Below are positions 14,338 through 27,635 of a DNA stretch of 64,000 nt, in pieces; the first letter of the stretch is position 1; each line of letters starts with the position of its first letter. Source of the DNA: Tamarix chinensis. Taxonomy: Eukaryota > Streptophyta > Magnoliopsida > Caryophyllales > Tamaricaceae. A program made the translations under genes and the position numbers. The stretch is taken from contig CM060173.1 in NCBI GenBank assembly GCA_030549775.1, positions 44,704,110 to 44,768,109 of the forward strand, read 5' to 3'. The notes beneath the pieces are model-generated. The model saw only the letters and a program-made list of their open reading frames with translations, was not told the origin of the DNA and did no database searches.

Positions 14338-14728
14338 GGGTGAGTTAGTAGAAATTGGGAGCTCGTAGCTATGGACTATATTTGGTGTATGAAACTAATC
14401 CCTTTCATTATAGAAAATTAATTGTCCACACAACTATAAAACTACTCCCTTTATTATATGAAACTACTTGCTTGATTATACAAAACTACTTGTTTCATTG
14501 TACAAAACTATTCTTGATTAATGGTGCTTTATTTTCCTAAGGTTTATTTCTGTATGATGTAAAATGAATCAAGTATAGTTTCATATAATCAAAAAAATAG
14601 TTTCATTATTATGTGGAAGATTAGTTTCCTATAACAAGGCATGTAAGTTTGTATAATAATGTAAGTAGTCTCATATATCAAAGGGAGTAGTTTCTTTGGT
14701 TCATGATCCTGTGTACTCTCAGCTCACC
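14338..14728. mobile_element. Fold-back (MITE-like) element, about 390 bp
   Basis: An internal inverted repeat is visible: 'aaactactccctttattat' on the left (from about 14437) pairs with 'atatcaaagggagtagtttc' on the right (ending about 14695). The outer ends begin GGGTGAG and finish CTCACC. Several 'aaactact(t/c)' units lie between. No transposase is present and no clean target duplication was found, so the superfamily is open. It lies just outside the end of LTR copy D. Confidence 0.5.
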
Positions 14729-16466
14729 GAATAATATTTCCTTGCTAGAACCATTTTTTTTAGTTGTAACTCCTTGAGAGTGATATATACCCCTATGTTA
14801 ATTCATTTTTTTAATTTGAAATCAAAACCCTAGCAAATTCTAGTTATTATACTTTTTTTTAATTAGTTTTAAAATATTCTTTTTTATATGTACAATAATA
14901 ATATTATTAGTTTAGATGGATAAATTCATAACTATTTAATAAGTATAAGATTATTTATGCCTCATTTATTATTACTAATTTTTTCAATCTTCTTTTCATA
15001 TATAGATCATGACACTCTGACTTTTACTATTGAATATTTTTTTTAATGGAAGCATGTATAAAAGTTAGTGGGTATTACCACTATCTAGAAAAATTCTAGT
15101 CCATACCTTCATTATACCAAATGTAAGTCTAAAATACTTACAAAAATTAAATTGAAAGAAGTGGATATATATTAAAATAGAGGAAGACATTAATAGATAA
15201 TTAAAAAAAAAAGGATGGAGATGGATAATACATTAAAAGTGATAAAAGCGAAAGAGAAAGAAGATGGGAAAAAAAATTCTAAAAGAGATATCACAAGAAC
15301 TAGAGAAACATAACAACGAACCCTAGATAGTTCAATTGAATGATACCAATTAGCTCGACTCAAGAAACTTTTTCTTTATAGGTTAATATTTTATTAAAGG
15401 ATCACCCAACACACAAAGTTCATACATCAACACTTGACCGCTATATGATTACTAATTCATTTTTATTATTAAGATCCATTATTTAGAAGCAATTGATTTA
15501 CTAAGGATCAAGGCCCAATGTGAAAACAATGTGTAAAGGCCCAACACAACCCAAGTGATATTAGAGTCCGATACTATTCACATCATATAACACCTAATTA
15601 TTAACACATGTGAAAGATAACCCAAACAATATAGTTTTCAAGTTCTAACCATTCAAATACAAGGGTTAATAATTATCAAAAGTTAATTGTCAAATAGAAT
15701 TGAATATTTGATCAGAATTCAACACAAGCAAAAAGATCATCTAAGAAGTCAAATATAAAGTCTAAGCAACTTAGACAGCTTAGTTAATACACAAAAGGTC
15801 AAATCACTCCTATAGTTACTAATCATATTTTCAAGCTCTAAATAGGTGTATATAATGCTAATAGTGATAAATGGTCCACACATAACCAATTATTTAGTTA
15901 GGATACCTCATTAAATATTGAGATTATATCTTTAAGTACTCAAACTTTGTGAAACACCCAAAATTTCCTTATTATACGAAAATGACCTTTTTTTAACTTA
16001 GAAACCTTAAGTTCCTACATTAATCATCACCCAATGATACACTCTTCACACTTAAAATTATTTTATCCACATGCTGCACATATTAAACCCAAATTTCTAT
16101 AATTGAAGTAAAATGATTCAAATACCCCTAAAACCTTTTTTTCACCTAAAACATTCTAAAAATCACTATTAATGCCATACAATGACCATTGAGGCCCTTG
16201 TCAAAATTAACCACCTTAACAACCTTAATCCATTTTAACTCCATATAAAAAAAAAGTCACACACAATTTAATACCTCCTGATGTGAACATAGAGGCATGA
16301 TTATCTAAATTCAAAGTAAGAAAATACATCCTTAAAAGCCCAATTTAGATCACTTCTCCATGGCATTCAACATGTGGCTCATGAATGTGAATATATATGT
16401 GAACTCATGCTTAGAAAAAAAGAAATCAATTTAGATAATGAGAAAAAGCATATGGTTGAGACTTTA
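14729..16466. other. AT-rich intergenic DNA without a gene
   Basis: No supported coding frame, RNA gene or complete element. A 'gaaacacccaaaatttcc' stretch near 15951 resembles the LTR family terminus and probably marks another decayed copy. Confidence 0.4.
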
Positions 16467-18690
16467 TGTAACACCCCCAAAATCCACTCCTAAATTTTTT
16501 TTGAAAGAATAAAGAGGAAGCTAAAATAGAATTTGGGGAATGTTACCGCCACATCTAACACAAGATAAATGTCCACGATCTATCTCATGCTAGATACAAG
16601 GCTAAAACCTATCAAATAAAATTTCAAACATCTATGCTAGGAGAATAGACTCCCACAAGGATATATCCACAGGCATATGACAAGTGAATAAATTCACTAA
16701 ATAAAATCATCACTGAATGAATCAGTGGAACCTATGAAATAAATCCGAATTTCAAAAGCTTATCAGAGTATGAGAAATTAAAATTCAATCACAACACCCT
16801 TGAAATTTTAAATACAACACTTGTAACTTCCAAAGATGAATATAGTTAAATAAGATAAAACCCGATAGATCAAATTCTAGATTTCCTACTCTCTCAAGTC
16901 AAGCCTTCCACCCCAAAATAGTATCCGATCTTAAACCTACACAAGAGGTCTGCTCCCCACCATTAGTGGATCATCACAGGACCCATTCAACCAAGGTAGT
17001 ATCAATACGGGTCTGGTACTGAGTAAATTAAGACTACCCAACTCATGAAAGGAAACATGAAACACATAAGATATGAAAGACTCTAGCTTAGAATTCTCAT
17101 GCTCAATTATACGTTTATTACATACAATAAAACATAGGGTCACAGGTTCATACTTACAAGTATATTACTAGACATGACGGCACATAAGATACAAGCGTAC
17201 AAGAAATCACGATCGCGTGCTAAGTAACACCAATCCAACAATCCAATAATAATCATTATTACATCCAATTTTATTCATTTATGATGAGTTTAAGGACCCC
17301 ACTATTCTTAAATCGATGGAATGGTCTGAAGCACCTCTCGGGGACAACACACTCAAGCCACTATTATCATCCGATGGAACAAATCCTACACCTCTAAGGG
17401 AAAAACGTTCCAGAGCCACTATTCTTAACCGGTAGAACGGTTTGAATCACCTCTCAAGGACAGGACACCTGAGCCACTATTTCGTCTGGTGGAACAGACC
17501 ATACACCCAGTCTTAACTCACGTAATCTTCCACTTTAAATAATTAGTGTCTTATTCATTACTTAATTCATATCATATTCTTATTCACGTTGAGTATAGGG
17601 TCCCACTATTCTTAATCCAGTGAAACAGACCCTATACCTCTCAGGGAAAAATGCTCCTGAGCCACTATTCTGAACTGATGGAACGCCTTGAATCGCCTCT
17701 TAGGGACATGACACCTGAGCCACTTTAGTCCCACAAGAGTTTTGACCTAAAAATCCAATTCCGATCAATTACGCACAATTTTCCCAAATTAACACTTTTG
17801 ATATGAAATTAAATATATTTCAAATGATATTATAAAATCAATTGAGTGAAATGACTCAATTATACGACCCAATTTCATTACACACAAAATTTGACCTTGG
17901 AATCAAATTCTGATTAATTTTGCATAAATTTCTCAAATTGACAGTTCCGACATGAAATTAGATACATTTTAAAACGTATTGTATAATAATTTTATCCAAA
18001 ATCCTCACACCGGGCGAATTCGAAAAATTCGGGTATGACATAGCCAAAAATCTAATTTTCCATAATTCCAACATAAACCATACAATTAACCTATCCAAAT
18101 CAATATTACAACACATATATACATAATCAAACAATCCATTTAGCTTATCATAAGCTAATTCATACTCAATTAATCAAATCAATGTTAGGGTTTTTTAGAA
18201 ATTTATACTAAATGAAAATCAACAAATCGGAACAAGGGAAGGCTAGAGAAGCTTCGCCGGAGGCCGAGGGTAGCACGTCGGTGGTTAGAAGACGTCAGCG
18301 GTGACTGGGCAGTGGTAGAAAAACCTGCACGGTCGCTATTGTTGCACACTGCTGTTGGTGGTTGCTGCTACTACTACAGTTGAGCTGGCTATTGCTGCGC
18401 TACTTCGGCTACTGCTGCGGTATCACTGGAGGTCAATAGGCGAGGCAGCGTAGGGAGGAGTTGGGGAGAAGGAGGCATTAGGGGTTTGGGGCTGCAAATA
18501 GGAAGCAAGCGCAAGGGAGTCGAGAAAGGGAAAGAGAAGAGAAGGGAGAGAAGAGAGAAAAGGAAAAGAAGAAGGGGTCAGTCAGGGAATCGATTGGGGT
18601 GGTTTTTTTTATACAAATATAAGTAAAAATAAAATAATAAATATTTAAAATTATTATTGGAAAATTTTAGCTAAAATTTATTCAACGAAA
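16467..18690 (-). mobile_element. Gypsy-type LTR copy C
   Basis: Starts TGTAACACCCCC at 16467. 16885-17030 closely matches 36722-36865 in copy G ('agtcaagccttccacccc', 'ctgctccccaccat', 'ggatcatcacagga'). 17285-17735 holds about seven subrepeats of about 55-60 bp with 'gccactattcttaaccggt'. 18230-18600 is the G/C- and A/G-rich block found in all copies. The expected GGGGTATTACA end is missing; around 18690 the sequence passes into a sense-strand LTR fragment. Confidence 0.65.
17285..17735. repeat. LTR-internal subrepeats around 'ccactatt...ggtggaac'
   Basis: Two blocks (about 17285-17520 and 17595-17735) of a unit that alternates 'ccactattctta', 'ggtggaac(g/a)g' and 'cacctctcagggaca'. The equivalent array occurs at 31080-31430, 37050-37420 and, reverse-complemented, at 43590-44060 and about 3250-3560. 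Confidence 0.65.
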
Positions 18691-19600
18691 ATCATTTTGT
18701 AAGAATCTGAAAGCTTAAAATCAATATAAGAGCTATATAAAGAATTTCGATTATCACTGTAAGTATATCTGTGATGTTCTATAATTAGTTGGGGTAACGC
18801 TGAGACATGAATTACTCTGTAAATGTTATAATTGTGGTGTAGAGTAGGTTTCGATTATCGCCTCAGAAAGCATCTAGGGATGTTTAGTTGATAAGTGTTA
18901 TTATGCTCTAAATAAGCATGCGTGAATAGTATGTAGCTAGTGACTATTGCTTACCTGTTATGATTATTATGTTGGAGCATCTCATGTATATCTTAATGTT
19001 TATACCATGTATTGTCATGATAATTTATGGTTATTGTATTAGGGTTTTCTTCTAATCACACTTCAGATACTATCTCTGGGTTTTTCATTTGGTAAGTTTA
19101 GTTGTTTCAGAAGAGTGAATATGAGCAGTCTGTGATCAAGATGGAATTTGATTATCTGAATAACTACTGTATCTCAATCCTCGTATGTATATGTATATAT
19201 CTTATACAATGTTAACAGTATGCCTTGCATGTGTTCCATGCTGTTTATCATATTAGTTTAGTATAAAGGGTTACTCAGTATCGTAGTACTGAAGGGTTCA
19301 TTTTCGTGGGCCCCTGCCTATTCAATGGGCAGTGGAATTTGCAGGTCAGTTCCTGAGTCCAATTGAAAGCTATCAGTTGGTTTTGAGAGCGTAGGAATAT
19401 CCGATGTCCCTTCTATTATTTTTTTCCCAATTGTTTTGGACTTTTATGTCCTCCTGTAAATTCTCTCCTAAGTTTTGGCAGACTGCTAACGTTACTTTTA
19501 ACTAGTATCGTACTCATCTATTATTCTTTGTATTCTAACTTTTGTCATCATGTTATTTGAGTAACCAAGATTATTAAAACTTAGCCCTCAACAATTAGAT
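18691..19600 (+). mobile_element. Sense-orientation LTR fragment
   Basis: Contains 'ggttactcagtatcgtagta', 'gtgggcccctgcctattc' and 'tttgcaggtcagttcctgag', the reverse complements of motifs in the minus-strand copies at 30660-30770 and 36780-36870. No coding frame. Its right limit is approximate. Confidence 0.5.
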
Positions 19601-21079
19601 TAAGTAATCAAGAGTTAAAATAAAGTATTTTATCAAATATATGAATAAAAAATAAGAGGAAAAATGGGGTGGAAGTTGGAAAACAACTCCTAAAAATCAA
19701 TGGCAATAAGAAGGTAAAAAGGAAAAATTAGAGGGGAAAGACTAAGAAACAATGTGGAAATGGTGTTCTATTGAAGCTTGATATATGAAGGATTAACCCC
19801 AAGAAAAAAAAAGCAAAATGGTAGGGAAAAAAGAGAAATTAAACCTATAAAAGTAGCACCTAAATAGGGGGGAAGAGGGAAAAGATAAGGAAACACTTAG
19901 GAAATTTTGTTAAATGAAATGCTAAGTTTGTCGGAGTGTGAATGAGTGATTTATGCAGTATGGAAGGAATGTTAGACATGTAAGGAATTAAGTAAGATGT
20001 TTAGATACAATAGGATTTCGGTAAAAAAAAATGTGAGATTTGGTAAGTACAATGCACGAAATTGATTTCCCAAAAGTCCAATTTCAGTCAACAATTATGG
20101 GCAAATACAAGGTTGTTATTCCATAATTTTTAGATAATTAATTGTTGGAAAGGGATCAATAGAGATTTATTAGGAAAAAAAATATATCTTACAAATCTCA
20201 AAAATTATGCAAAATAAGAAAAACAAATGAAATAATTTTAAGAACCTAAATATATAAAATATTATATATCATAGCTGATGTGAAGCTCAAACAAATTTAA
20301 ATAGGTTAAAAAAACTAAAATTATCAAATTGTGTAAAAGATTTTTTTACATAATTTAATGATTAAAAAAATAAATGAACTTTGAATAAATGAGTTTAGAA
20401 TAATAAATAATTAAGGAGACCTAATTATAGGTTAGAAAAATGGATATTCCACACACACTCTCTCTATATATATTAATGCTATTATTTTTGCTCAAACAAT
20501 TCTTAAATTTTCTAATAAAGTTTAAATTTATTTATGTTTCCTTGAAAATTTTTGTAAAGGGCCTCCAAATGTGTAAAGTTATAACTACCCATTGGGCCCA
20601 TAAGATCTAGATTTGCTGGCGACCCAAGTTAGCTTGCGAGCCAATATGGATATTTTCGTTAAAGGTTCACCTTGGCTAATTTAGTTAGATAAATGAACGA
20701 AGATTGGATTTTATTTGTGTTCTCACCTGTTAAATGAGTCAAGTCCAAATTATGGTAGGTTTAGCTCATTTATTCATGAAATTTCTTGAATATGACACAA
20801 GCCCTACTCATTCATTAGTTCGTTTATAGGCCTAAATAGTTTGTATGAAATATACCCATTAAACAAGTCAAATACTTAAATAAATTGTTAATCATGTCAA
20901 ATATTTAAAAATTTTGATTTGATTTAATTTTTAAACCATTTCAATATAAACAAATTGAATAGTTTAATTAATCAATCTTGATAAATGGGTTAAATGAAAT
21001 AAATTGAAAAAGTGTTTTTGAGTAGAGCTTGAATTTATAATTACAAAAAAAGAGTCATTATCCTTTCCCTTATCCAATA
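19601..21079. other. AT-rich DNA without a gene
   Basis: No supported gene. 19640-20030 is G/A-rich and 20130-20560 is strongly AT-rich. 20590-21010 ('ttcattagttcgtttatagg', 'aaatgggttaaatgaaat') resembles the subterminal region of a hAT-type element, but no ends were located. Confidence 0.35.
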
Positions 21080-21924
21080 TAGGGATGTAAAAAGATCGAG
21101 TTCGGGGCGGATACCCCTATACCTGTACCCGATAAGTATTTAAACCCTAATCCATACTAGTATCTAAATGGATATCTGTTAATATATCTGTATCTGTATC
21201 AGTCAGATATTAGGTACCTTTGAAATTACCTAATGGATATTACCCAATAGATAATTCTGTTACCCATTTAATTTTTTTACTTAATTCAACATTTCAAACA
21301 ACCTATCATAAAACAAAATCTACAATTTCAATCAAGCAACCTATCATTTTAATAACATTCCAAACAAACTATTAAACAAGCAACAATAACGCATGTTTGG
21401 CTCAAAAATACCATAGCCGATAAGATTTGTTCATACAAATATAATACTTCCACAATTAAAATTGAAATCATTAACTACTATAGCATAATAATATAACTTT
21501 TATTAGCTAAAAATAATATCAAGAGGATGTTGTTTGTGTCAAGCTCCAAAAAATCTACATCAATAATTAGCTTTTCCATCTCCAAACTCCATAGCCTATG
21601 CATCCATCTAACAAATAAAAAACATAAATATTTAAAATAATTAAGTATTATAATATATTTTAATCACTAATTATATTTATAAAAAATTTTACCTCACACT
21701 CACAAATATCTGAGTCAGATTCCTCATTTTGCAAGATAAGCCTACTATAAGTTGAGTTTCTAACCAAAACAAATTGTAACACCATAATTAAATAAATATA
21801 ATAATAGATATATTATAATTATTTAAACGTCAACATTATAAAAATAAATATTATCTTCATCCCTTATAGCATCCCAAAGCCAATTTCTACAACACATTAA
21901 TGATTCTAGAGTCTTTGGGTGTAA

Positions 21925-23800
21925 TCAATTGTGATGAGGACTTATAAATCTCCTAGTTATATTGAAATCCAACTTAGAAGCAACTGTAAAAAAAAAAAAA
22001 AGGGTGGCAAGTATGTCCTTAGCCATTCTTTGCAAAATCAGATACTTGGTATTTATCTTCCACCATGATAACATATAGAAGTCATCCATCTGTGGCATCA
22101 CATGCTCCTCTAAATAATAATCTAACTCGGTGTTTTGTGGTGCACCATACATTATAATGAAGCTTAAGAGAGACTCTAGAACCCAAAGTCACACTAGTAA
22201 TACTTAAACTATAACTTTGACTACTAACACCATAATCACTTGATATTGATGAACTTCTCTCCAAATGATTATACTTCTCCTTATACTCACAAAACAATTC
22301 ATAATATATTTTATAATATTATCTACCTCTTCACCACAGGTGCTCCTATAAATTATAGAATAATAACACTCTACCAACTTCAATTTATACCTTGGATCCA
22401 AAATATTTCCACAACCATTATTTCATGAATCACACCCCAATATTTGCTAAATTTCTCTAACATTTTTGTTGACATGACACTAATACTTTCATCTTGATCA
22501 AGAGACCATTCTTTCAAGGACATTTTAACCTCACAAACCTTGGGAAAGCATAGATAGGAACTAGGATATCTACTCTTAGAAAAAAAACACAAAGTGACAT
22601 CATAAAATAATAATAATCTCTCACAAATAGATCAATCCAAATCCCATTCATCACTCGTAGCATAACAGTTAAAATTTGATTCCAACCACAACAAGCGAGC
22701 AAAAACATATTCACACATTAGAGTAATATAAAGCACTGAAAATGTAGAATTCCATCTTATCCTACAATCATATGTTAAGGCTCTACTATATGAAATTTAT
22801 TTTTGATGATAAATCTCCATAAACATTTTAAGCCTTTTTGGTGTGGCTTTCCAATACATCACACTCTCATGTTTGTTCTCAATAGATTTTTGAATGATCT
22901 CCATACCATATCTACTAATAATATTAAGCACATGAGTAGCACAACTCATGTGCAAAAATATCTCCCACGCAATAAGAAATACTTACATCTATTTTTTAAA
23001 ATATTCAATCAAATCATCATTAGCGGTACAATTATTGACAATCAATGTAGTAAGTTTGTATTAATATTCTATTCCATCAAATAATTGACCAAAAAATCAC
23101 AAAGAAACTAATATTTTTGTGGACTTGGAACATAGATAAACCTTTAACAAAAAATAATGATACAATAATTAAGCCAAAAAACAACATATAATTACATAAC
23201 ATGAATATTTTAGAACTATAAATGAATATGAATTTAGTATACTTGATTATTTAACTTTGAAAGGTTTAATGATCATTAATCTAGTGATTTGTGATAACTA
23301 TGAAACCTTTTCTTTTATTTTGAGATGTCCACAAATATGTTGTGATTGAAACTTGACTCTTGTTAGTACTCAACAATGACATTTTTTGTCTTTTTCATAC
23401 TCAAATAAATTGAAAATATAGCTTTGCAAGGTGTTCCTTGAAATCATTTTAAATTTTTGTTGATGAGTCACCAAGTATCTTCTAAAGCCTTCATGTTCCA
23501 CTATACAAAGTGGATACTTATGTATAACTACCATATTACATAACTCACACCTTAAAAATTCATGATTAAATTTCACAACCATAAGCTTTCCTTTCCTTTT
23601 CCTTCCCCCTTTTGATCAAAACTTAACTTAGTTTGTCCTGCCCCTTGTATAGGCCTTAAATGTATACGTTTCTTTCATGTGATCTTGCAAATGAGAAATA
23701 CCATTTATTGGATCACCACTCAAAATATTATTACAACCTTTACAAATGATATTTTCACACCATTAATTTCTACTACCTTTTCTAAATAAAATGCATGCAC
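21925..23800 (-). pseudogene. hAT transposase pseudogene (BED finger plus hAT C-terminal dimerisation domain, RICESLEEPER-like)
   Basis: Fragments of one protein occur in the right order on the minus strand. At 23690-23790 there is a BED-type zinc finger with CKGCNNILSGDP...SHLQDHM. At 23370-23582 follows ELLRRELCNM-like sequence with HEGFRRYL and FKMISRNTL. Near 23290-23370 is SQVSITTYLWTSQNKRKGF. At 22380-22592 come FPKVCEVKM and MLEKFSKYW. Then MDPRYKLKLVECYYS (22204-22401) and the hAT dimerisation domain with ELDYYLEEHVMP and FYMLSWWK...RMAKDILA (21925-22152). The pieces are in different frames with stops between them, for example a frameshift near 22400. The family normally moves DNA by cut-and-paste with 8-bp target duplications. 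This copy cannot encode an active enzyme. Confidence 0.85.
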
Positions 23801-24359
23801 TTCTTCTACCTCCTCATTGGTTGATGTTTCACTGAGTGTAGGGTTACTAGATGCGATGGACAAATATGGTGGTAGACTTTCTAAATCAGTATTAGGTTAG
23901 CTACTTGATGCTATAAAACTACTTAATAATCCTAAACACTACACAATGAGAAAACAAAATTATAGTCAATAAGATCATAATAAATTGTGCACATAATATT
24001 AATGAGTTAGCACATATTAAAATAGTTAGTTATTGTAAAAGGTATTTAATAATCGATATCATCACACCAATGTTGATAATTCATGCTACAATCATCATAA
24101 GTAATAATCGTATAAAAGAAATAAACTCAAGGTAACAATTATATAAAATATTAATAAAATATTTACTTACTTTTACTTATTTATGTAGAATAATATTATC
24201 TCTATCATTTAAAAAGTTATGGCATTCTTGATTATCCATTATTTTAACATGTAGGATAAATCTATCTTCAATCAATCAGCAAGTTGTAGTTTTTTTCCCT
24301 GATTTGATTTCTAGTTCTCAAATACTATATATTTCATTTTCAATTCAAATATTAGAAGC

Positions 24360-24745
24360 TAATCACATACTATGCTAGTCTTCTTTCCATTTCAGATAAC
24401 TATTCACTCAACCAAAACAACCAAAAAATTAAATATACATATGAAATATAAGTATATAGTTGAACATAAAACAAGGAACAACCATTAAGCCATAATATAT
24501 ATGGTTTAGGTCTCAAATACTAGACCTATCATTATTTGTATAGATCTCAAACACTGTCATTATATTCTACAACCAATTAACCTCACCTATTTAATTTTTA
24601 GTATAGATCTCATAACCTAATCAGTAATCACCTACTGTGTTAGTCTTTAAGCCATTTCAGATAATTATTGATCAACCAAAACAATTAGAAAACTAAATAT
24701 ACACACAAAGTATAGTATAAATTGAATAAGGAATGACTACAATTA
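24360..24745. repeat. Direct repeat of about 140 bp within the hAT 5' region
   Basis: About 24360-24500 and 24605-24745 share 'gtgttagtctttaagcc/atgctagtcttctttcc', 'atttcagataa(c/t)tatt', 'caaccaaaacaa' and 'aactaaatatacac'. It is probably the intron or leader region of the dead transposase gene, duplicated before decay. Confidence 0.5.
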
Positions 24746-25647
24746 GCTAATTAAACCATAATCAAATTCTACTAATCTTCTTAAAAAGTGAAAATGAAAA
24801 CACAAAGTCACAAACAGGTCATGATTGGGTGACCTACAATAGAGAAATAGAGGAAGACGAGGAGCTACGTTGAAGCTAATAATGTTGGGAGAAACATTAT
24901 AGTAAACTACTAGATTTGGAATAGAGGAAGCAAATGGGCGAGGGATAGAGCAATGAAAACAAGATTTGAAGTTGAGGAAAGGAGGAAGGAAACAAGGATG
25001 AGATATGGAGTACAGGAACAAAGGAAGGTAGTGGTGACAAGACAAGATCCAAGATAGGGAATAAATGAAGTCAACGATGATGAGATCTAGAGTTGAGTAA
25101 AAGAGGAAGGTGAGGCAACATGTGACACCGATGGTGTGCTACTCCTGTTGCACTAGCACTGAAATGAACTGAAAAAAATGAAGAAAATAATTAAACAAGT
25201 CATGAATCATGAGAGACTGAGAGAGTTAGAGATGATGATGAGGGAGATAGGGATCGAAGGTTGAATGATAGAGGAGGACTAGAGGTCAGGGTAAGATAAG
25301 GGAAGGAGGGAGGATGCCAGGAAGGAAAAAGAATCTGTAGTTAGCTTTGGTCGATTTGAGGTGAGGGAGGGTCGAGGGAGGGACGAGGCTATCAAGTCGA
25401 CTATCTGAGTGCAAGATTGGCTAATTTTCAATTAACCAAAATAAAATTTGAATTTTTCCAAGTTTCAATTTTTTTTTATTAAAAATAATCTAATATAATT
25501 ATCTAATTTAGATTTAATAGACTATCATAATTACTTTTATAGCCTTAAGAAATATATTAATATTTTATATATATGAAGGGTAAAAAATAATTTTATATCG
25601 GGTAAATAGATGCAGGTACAAATATAGATATGGAAATGGGCACGGAT

Positions 25648-25841
25648 TGATAAGGATAAAGATTAGTAGTAATTATTCTAATTATACATAGTTAAATTTG
25701 TTATATAGTATGTTATATAATATTTACTTGGTCATCTAGGTTATTGAGATATTCTCTCAACCTTATTCTCTTGTATCATCTATTTATATGAGATTTATTA
25801 ATGAATGATGTGAGTTAAACTCTCCAAATATTAACCTCACA
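25648..25841 (+). repeat. 5' LTR of the Ty1-copia element
   Basis: Begins TGATAAGGATAAAGATTAG and ends CTCACA. The first 120 bases match the 3' LTR at 47366-47494 closely, including 'ggttattgagatattctct'. The LTR is short (194 bp). It is followed directly by a primer-binding site. Confidence 0.85.
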
Positions 25842-25855
25842 TGGTAACAAGAGCC
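25842..25855 (+). other. Primer-binding site of the copia element
   Basis: TGGTAACAAGAGCC lies directly after the LTR. It resembles the usual copia site TGGTATCAGAGC, complementary to the 3' part of initiator tRNA-Met, with a few changes. Confidence 0.75.
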
Positions 25856-25860
25856 TATGG

Positions 25861-26467
25861 TCCTCTAAATGTTTTTCCCCCAATAGCTTCCACCAACACA
25901 ATTAGTCTCATTCCCAATGAAAAAAAAACCCTTACATTGGTCACTATCCATAACTCCATTAAATTAACCTCTACCAACTACCTCTCTTGGAGTACATAAA
26001 TTAAAGCTATCCTATATGATCTCTACAAATTCATTGATGGTTCCTATCCATGCCCTATTCAAACTATCCTCACTGACTCCACCATTCAAGCCTCCCCTTC
26101 AAATCAAGCTTACTCCTCTTGGATCCTCTAAGACAAACTTCTTTATGGTGCTCTCACCGGTATTCTTTCTCCCACTATTGTTCCTCTCATCTCTCGTGCC
26201 ACCACCACAAAAGCCACTTAGAACATTCTTGTGAAAAATTATGTTCCTCCCACATATGCTCACTTAAAGCAACTAAAGGATCATCTCACTTAAAGCATCT
26301 CACTAAGGGCTCTCAATCTATTACCAAGTATATGCAAGCAATAAAGTGTTGTACATATTAGCTTGCCATTCTTGGCAAACCTCTATACCATGAGGATGTC
26401 CTTGACAAGGTTCTCGATGGTCTTGATGATTCTTATTAACCAATTGTTCATTTTGTGAATGGGAAGG
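25861..26467 (+). pseudogene. Copia gag pseudogene (UBN2/gag_2 type), cut off by an insertion
   Basis: Translated pieces follow the gag N-terminal domain of Retrofit/Ale-like copia elements: KLTSTNYLSW near 25966, then DKLLYGALTGILSPTIVPLIS at about 26130-26190, YVPPTYAHLKQLKDHLT at about 26240-26290, and LAILGKPLYHEDVLDKVLDGLDDSY at about 26363-26435. Stops and frameshifts break the frame at least three times. The gene ends at 26467 where an unrelated LTR terminus TGTAACACCC begins; the zinc knuckle and protease are missing. Gag would package the element RNA. The rest of the polyprotein resumes at 44677. Confidence 0.85.
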
Positions 26468-27489
26468 TGTAACACCCTCATTTTTCACTACTAAAATTTT
26501 TTGTTAAAACAATTACAGAAGAAAAATATATTTAGGAAAAATAGGGTGTTACCTCCATACCTGACACAAGATAGATGTATACCACCTACTCCATATCATA
26601 TACAAGGCTAAACCAATAAAAAATGAAAACAATAGAGTGTGTGGAATAATAGTTTAACTAAACAACTTTAAGAATTTTTATGTTAAAGGACCATAACGGT
26701 TTCTGACCAAATTATTACAAAATACCTGTGGATGAAGTATAGGATTACAATAACATAAATTAGGGCATGGCACCCAATTTAAAACCATGGTCTACCACAA
26801 ATACTACCAAAACCTTCCAAATATCCTTTCTCTCAAGCCCCAACCCAATTGAGGTAATCCCTCTACTAGCCATCCCCAAAGATCTGCACATGGTCATCTA
26901 CTCATGGGAATGAGTAGGTGACCGAGCAAACGGACACATCAATATACTACATACTGAGTAAGCCAAGTTTCTCTCTCAATGTAACACAAGTATACCATGC
27001 ATGAAATAAATTATAGCATGCATCATGAGAAGATTATATATTTTGTAAGGTAAAAGTGCATAAATACATGCTATCATGTACAATTCTAGCACAACAGAAT
27101 ACATCATGCTTAGATTTACAACCTTCTCACATATGCACTTACATAAGTAATAGATAAGAGAGTCTAAGCAACCTCTAGGGCTTATTCCCAATGACCTCAT
27201 TCCTTAGGTTGTACCATTTACTTATACATATATGAGATAGGTCATTCATTTAATCGATATTCTATTCCACCACCAATTAGTCATTTCAACCATTAGCCAA
27301 GTGTACAAACTAGATTTATTCATTTCGGTAAATCATACCATTACTTCCATTTCTTAACCAATCATTAAACATTCACTTGGTCATTGTTCATAAATCTCAA
27401 CCAATATTTACCATCCATATTTTATTATCATCAATTGATGAAATGTGCACCATCCAATGGTCTCACATACCATGGAAACATTTCCAAAT

Positions 27490-27635
27490 AAGGGACATAA
27501 AGTCTAGACAGAATCCAATCACCAAGCGGATATAAGTCCAAGTTAAAAACAATCACCATAATGGACATAAGTCTAGGCTAAAGCCAACCAATATGGACAT
27601 AAGTCCAGGTTAAAGCCAACCACTTAGGTAACTAT
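27490..27635. repeat. Tandem repeat, about 3 units of about 45 bp
   Basis: Units carry 'ggacataagtcta/cagg' and 'taaagccaaccac'. It lies within LTR copy E, in the position occupied by the 'ccactattat' array in other copies. Confidence 0.6.

Larger units (their letters stand above)
21080..25647 (-). mobile_element. hAT DNA transposon, left part, interrupted by a copia element
   Basis: The left end reads TAGGGATGTAAAAAGATCG at 21080, typical of plant hAT termini. It is followed by subterminal repeats of 'tatctgta' and 'ggtaccttt' type to about 21260. A decayed transposase lies on the minus strand at 21925-23800. Near the right side the subterminal character returns ('atcgggtaaatagatgcagg' at about 25597-25620) and stops abruptly at the TGATAAGG start of a copia LTR (25648). 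The sequence beyond the copia 3' LTR (47495-47627) continues the same subterminal style, so the element was probably one piece before the insertion. Confidence 0.7.

Noticed and set aside
16937..17143. Minus-strand frame sharing LPWLN(G/E)SCDDPLMVGSRP with the frame at 36723-36914
   Set aside because: Both lie in the same part of homologous LTR copies (C and G). The match reflects shared repeat ancestry, and the frames have no start, domain or common ends.
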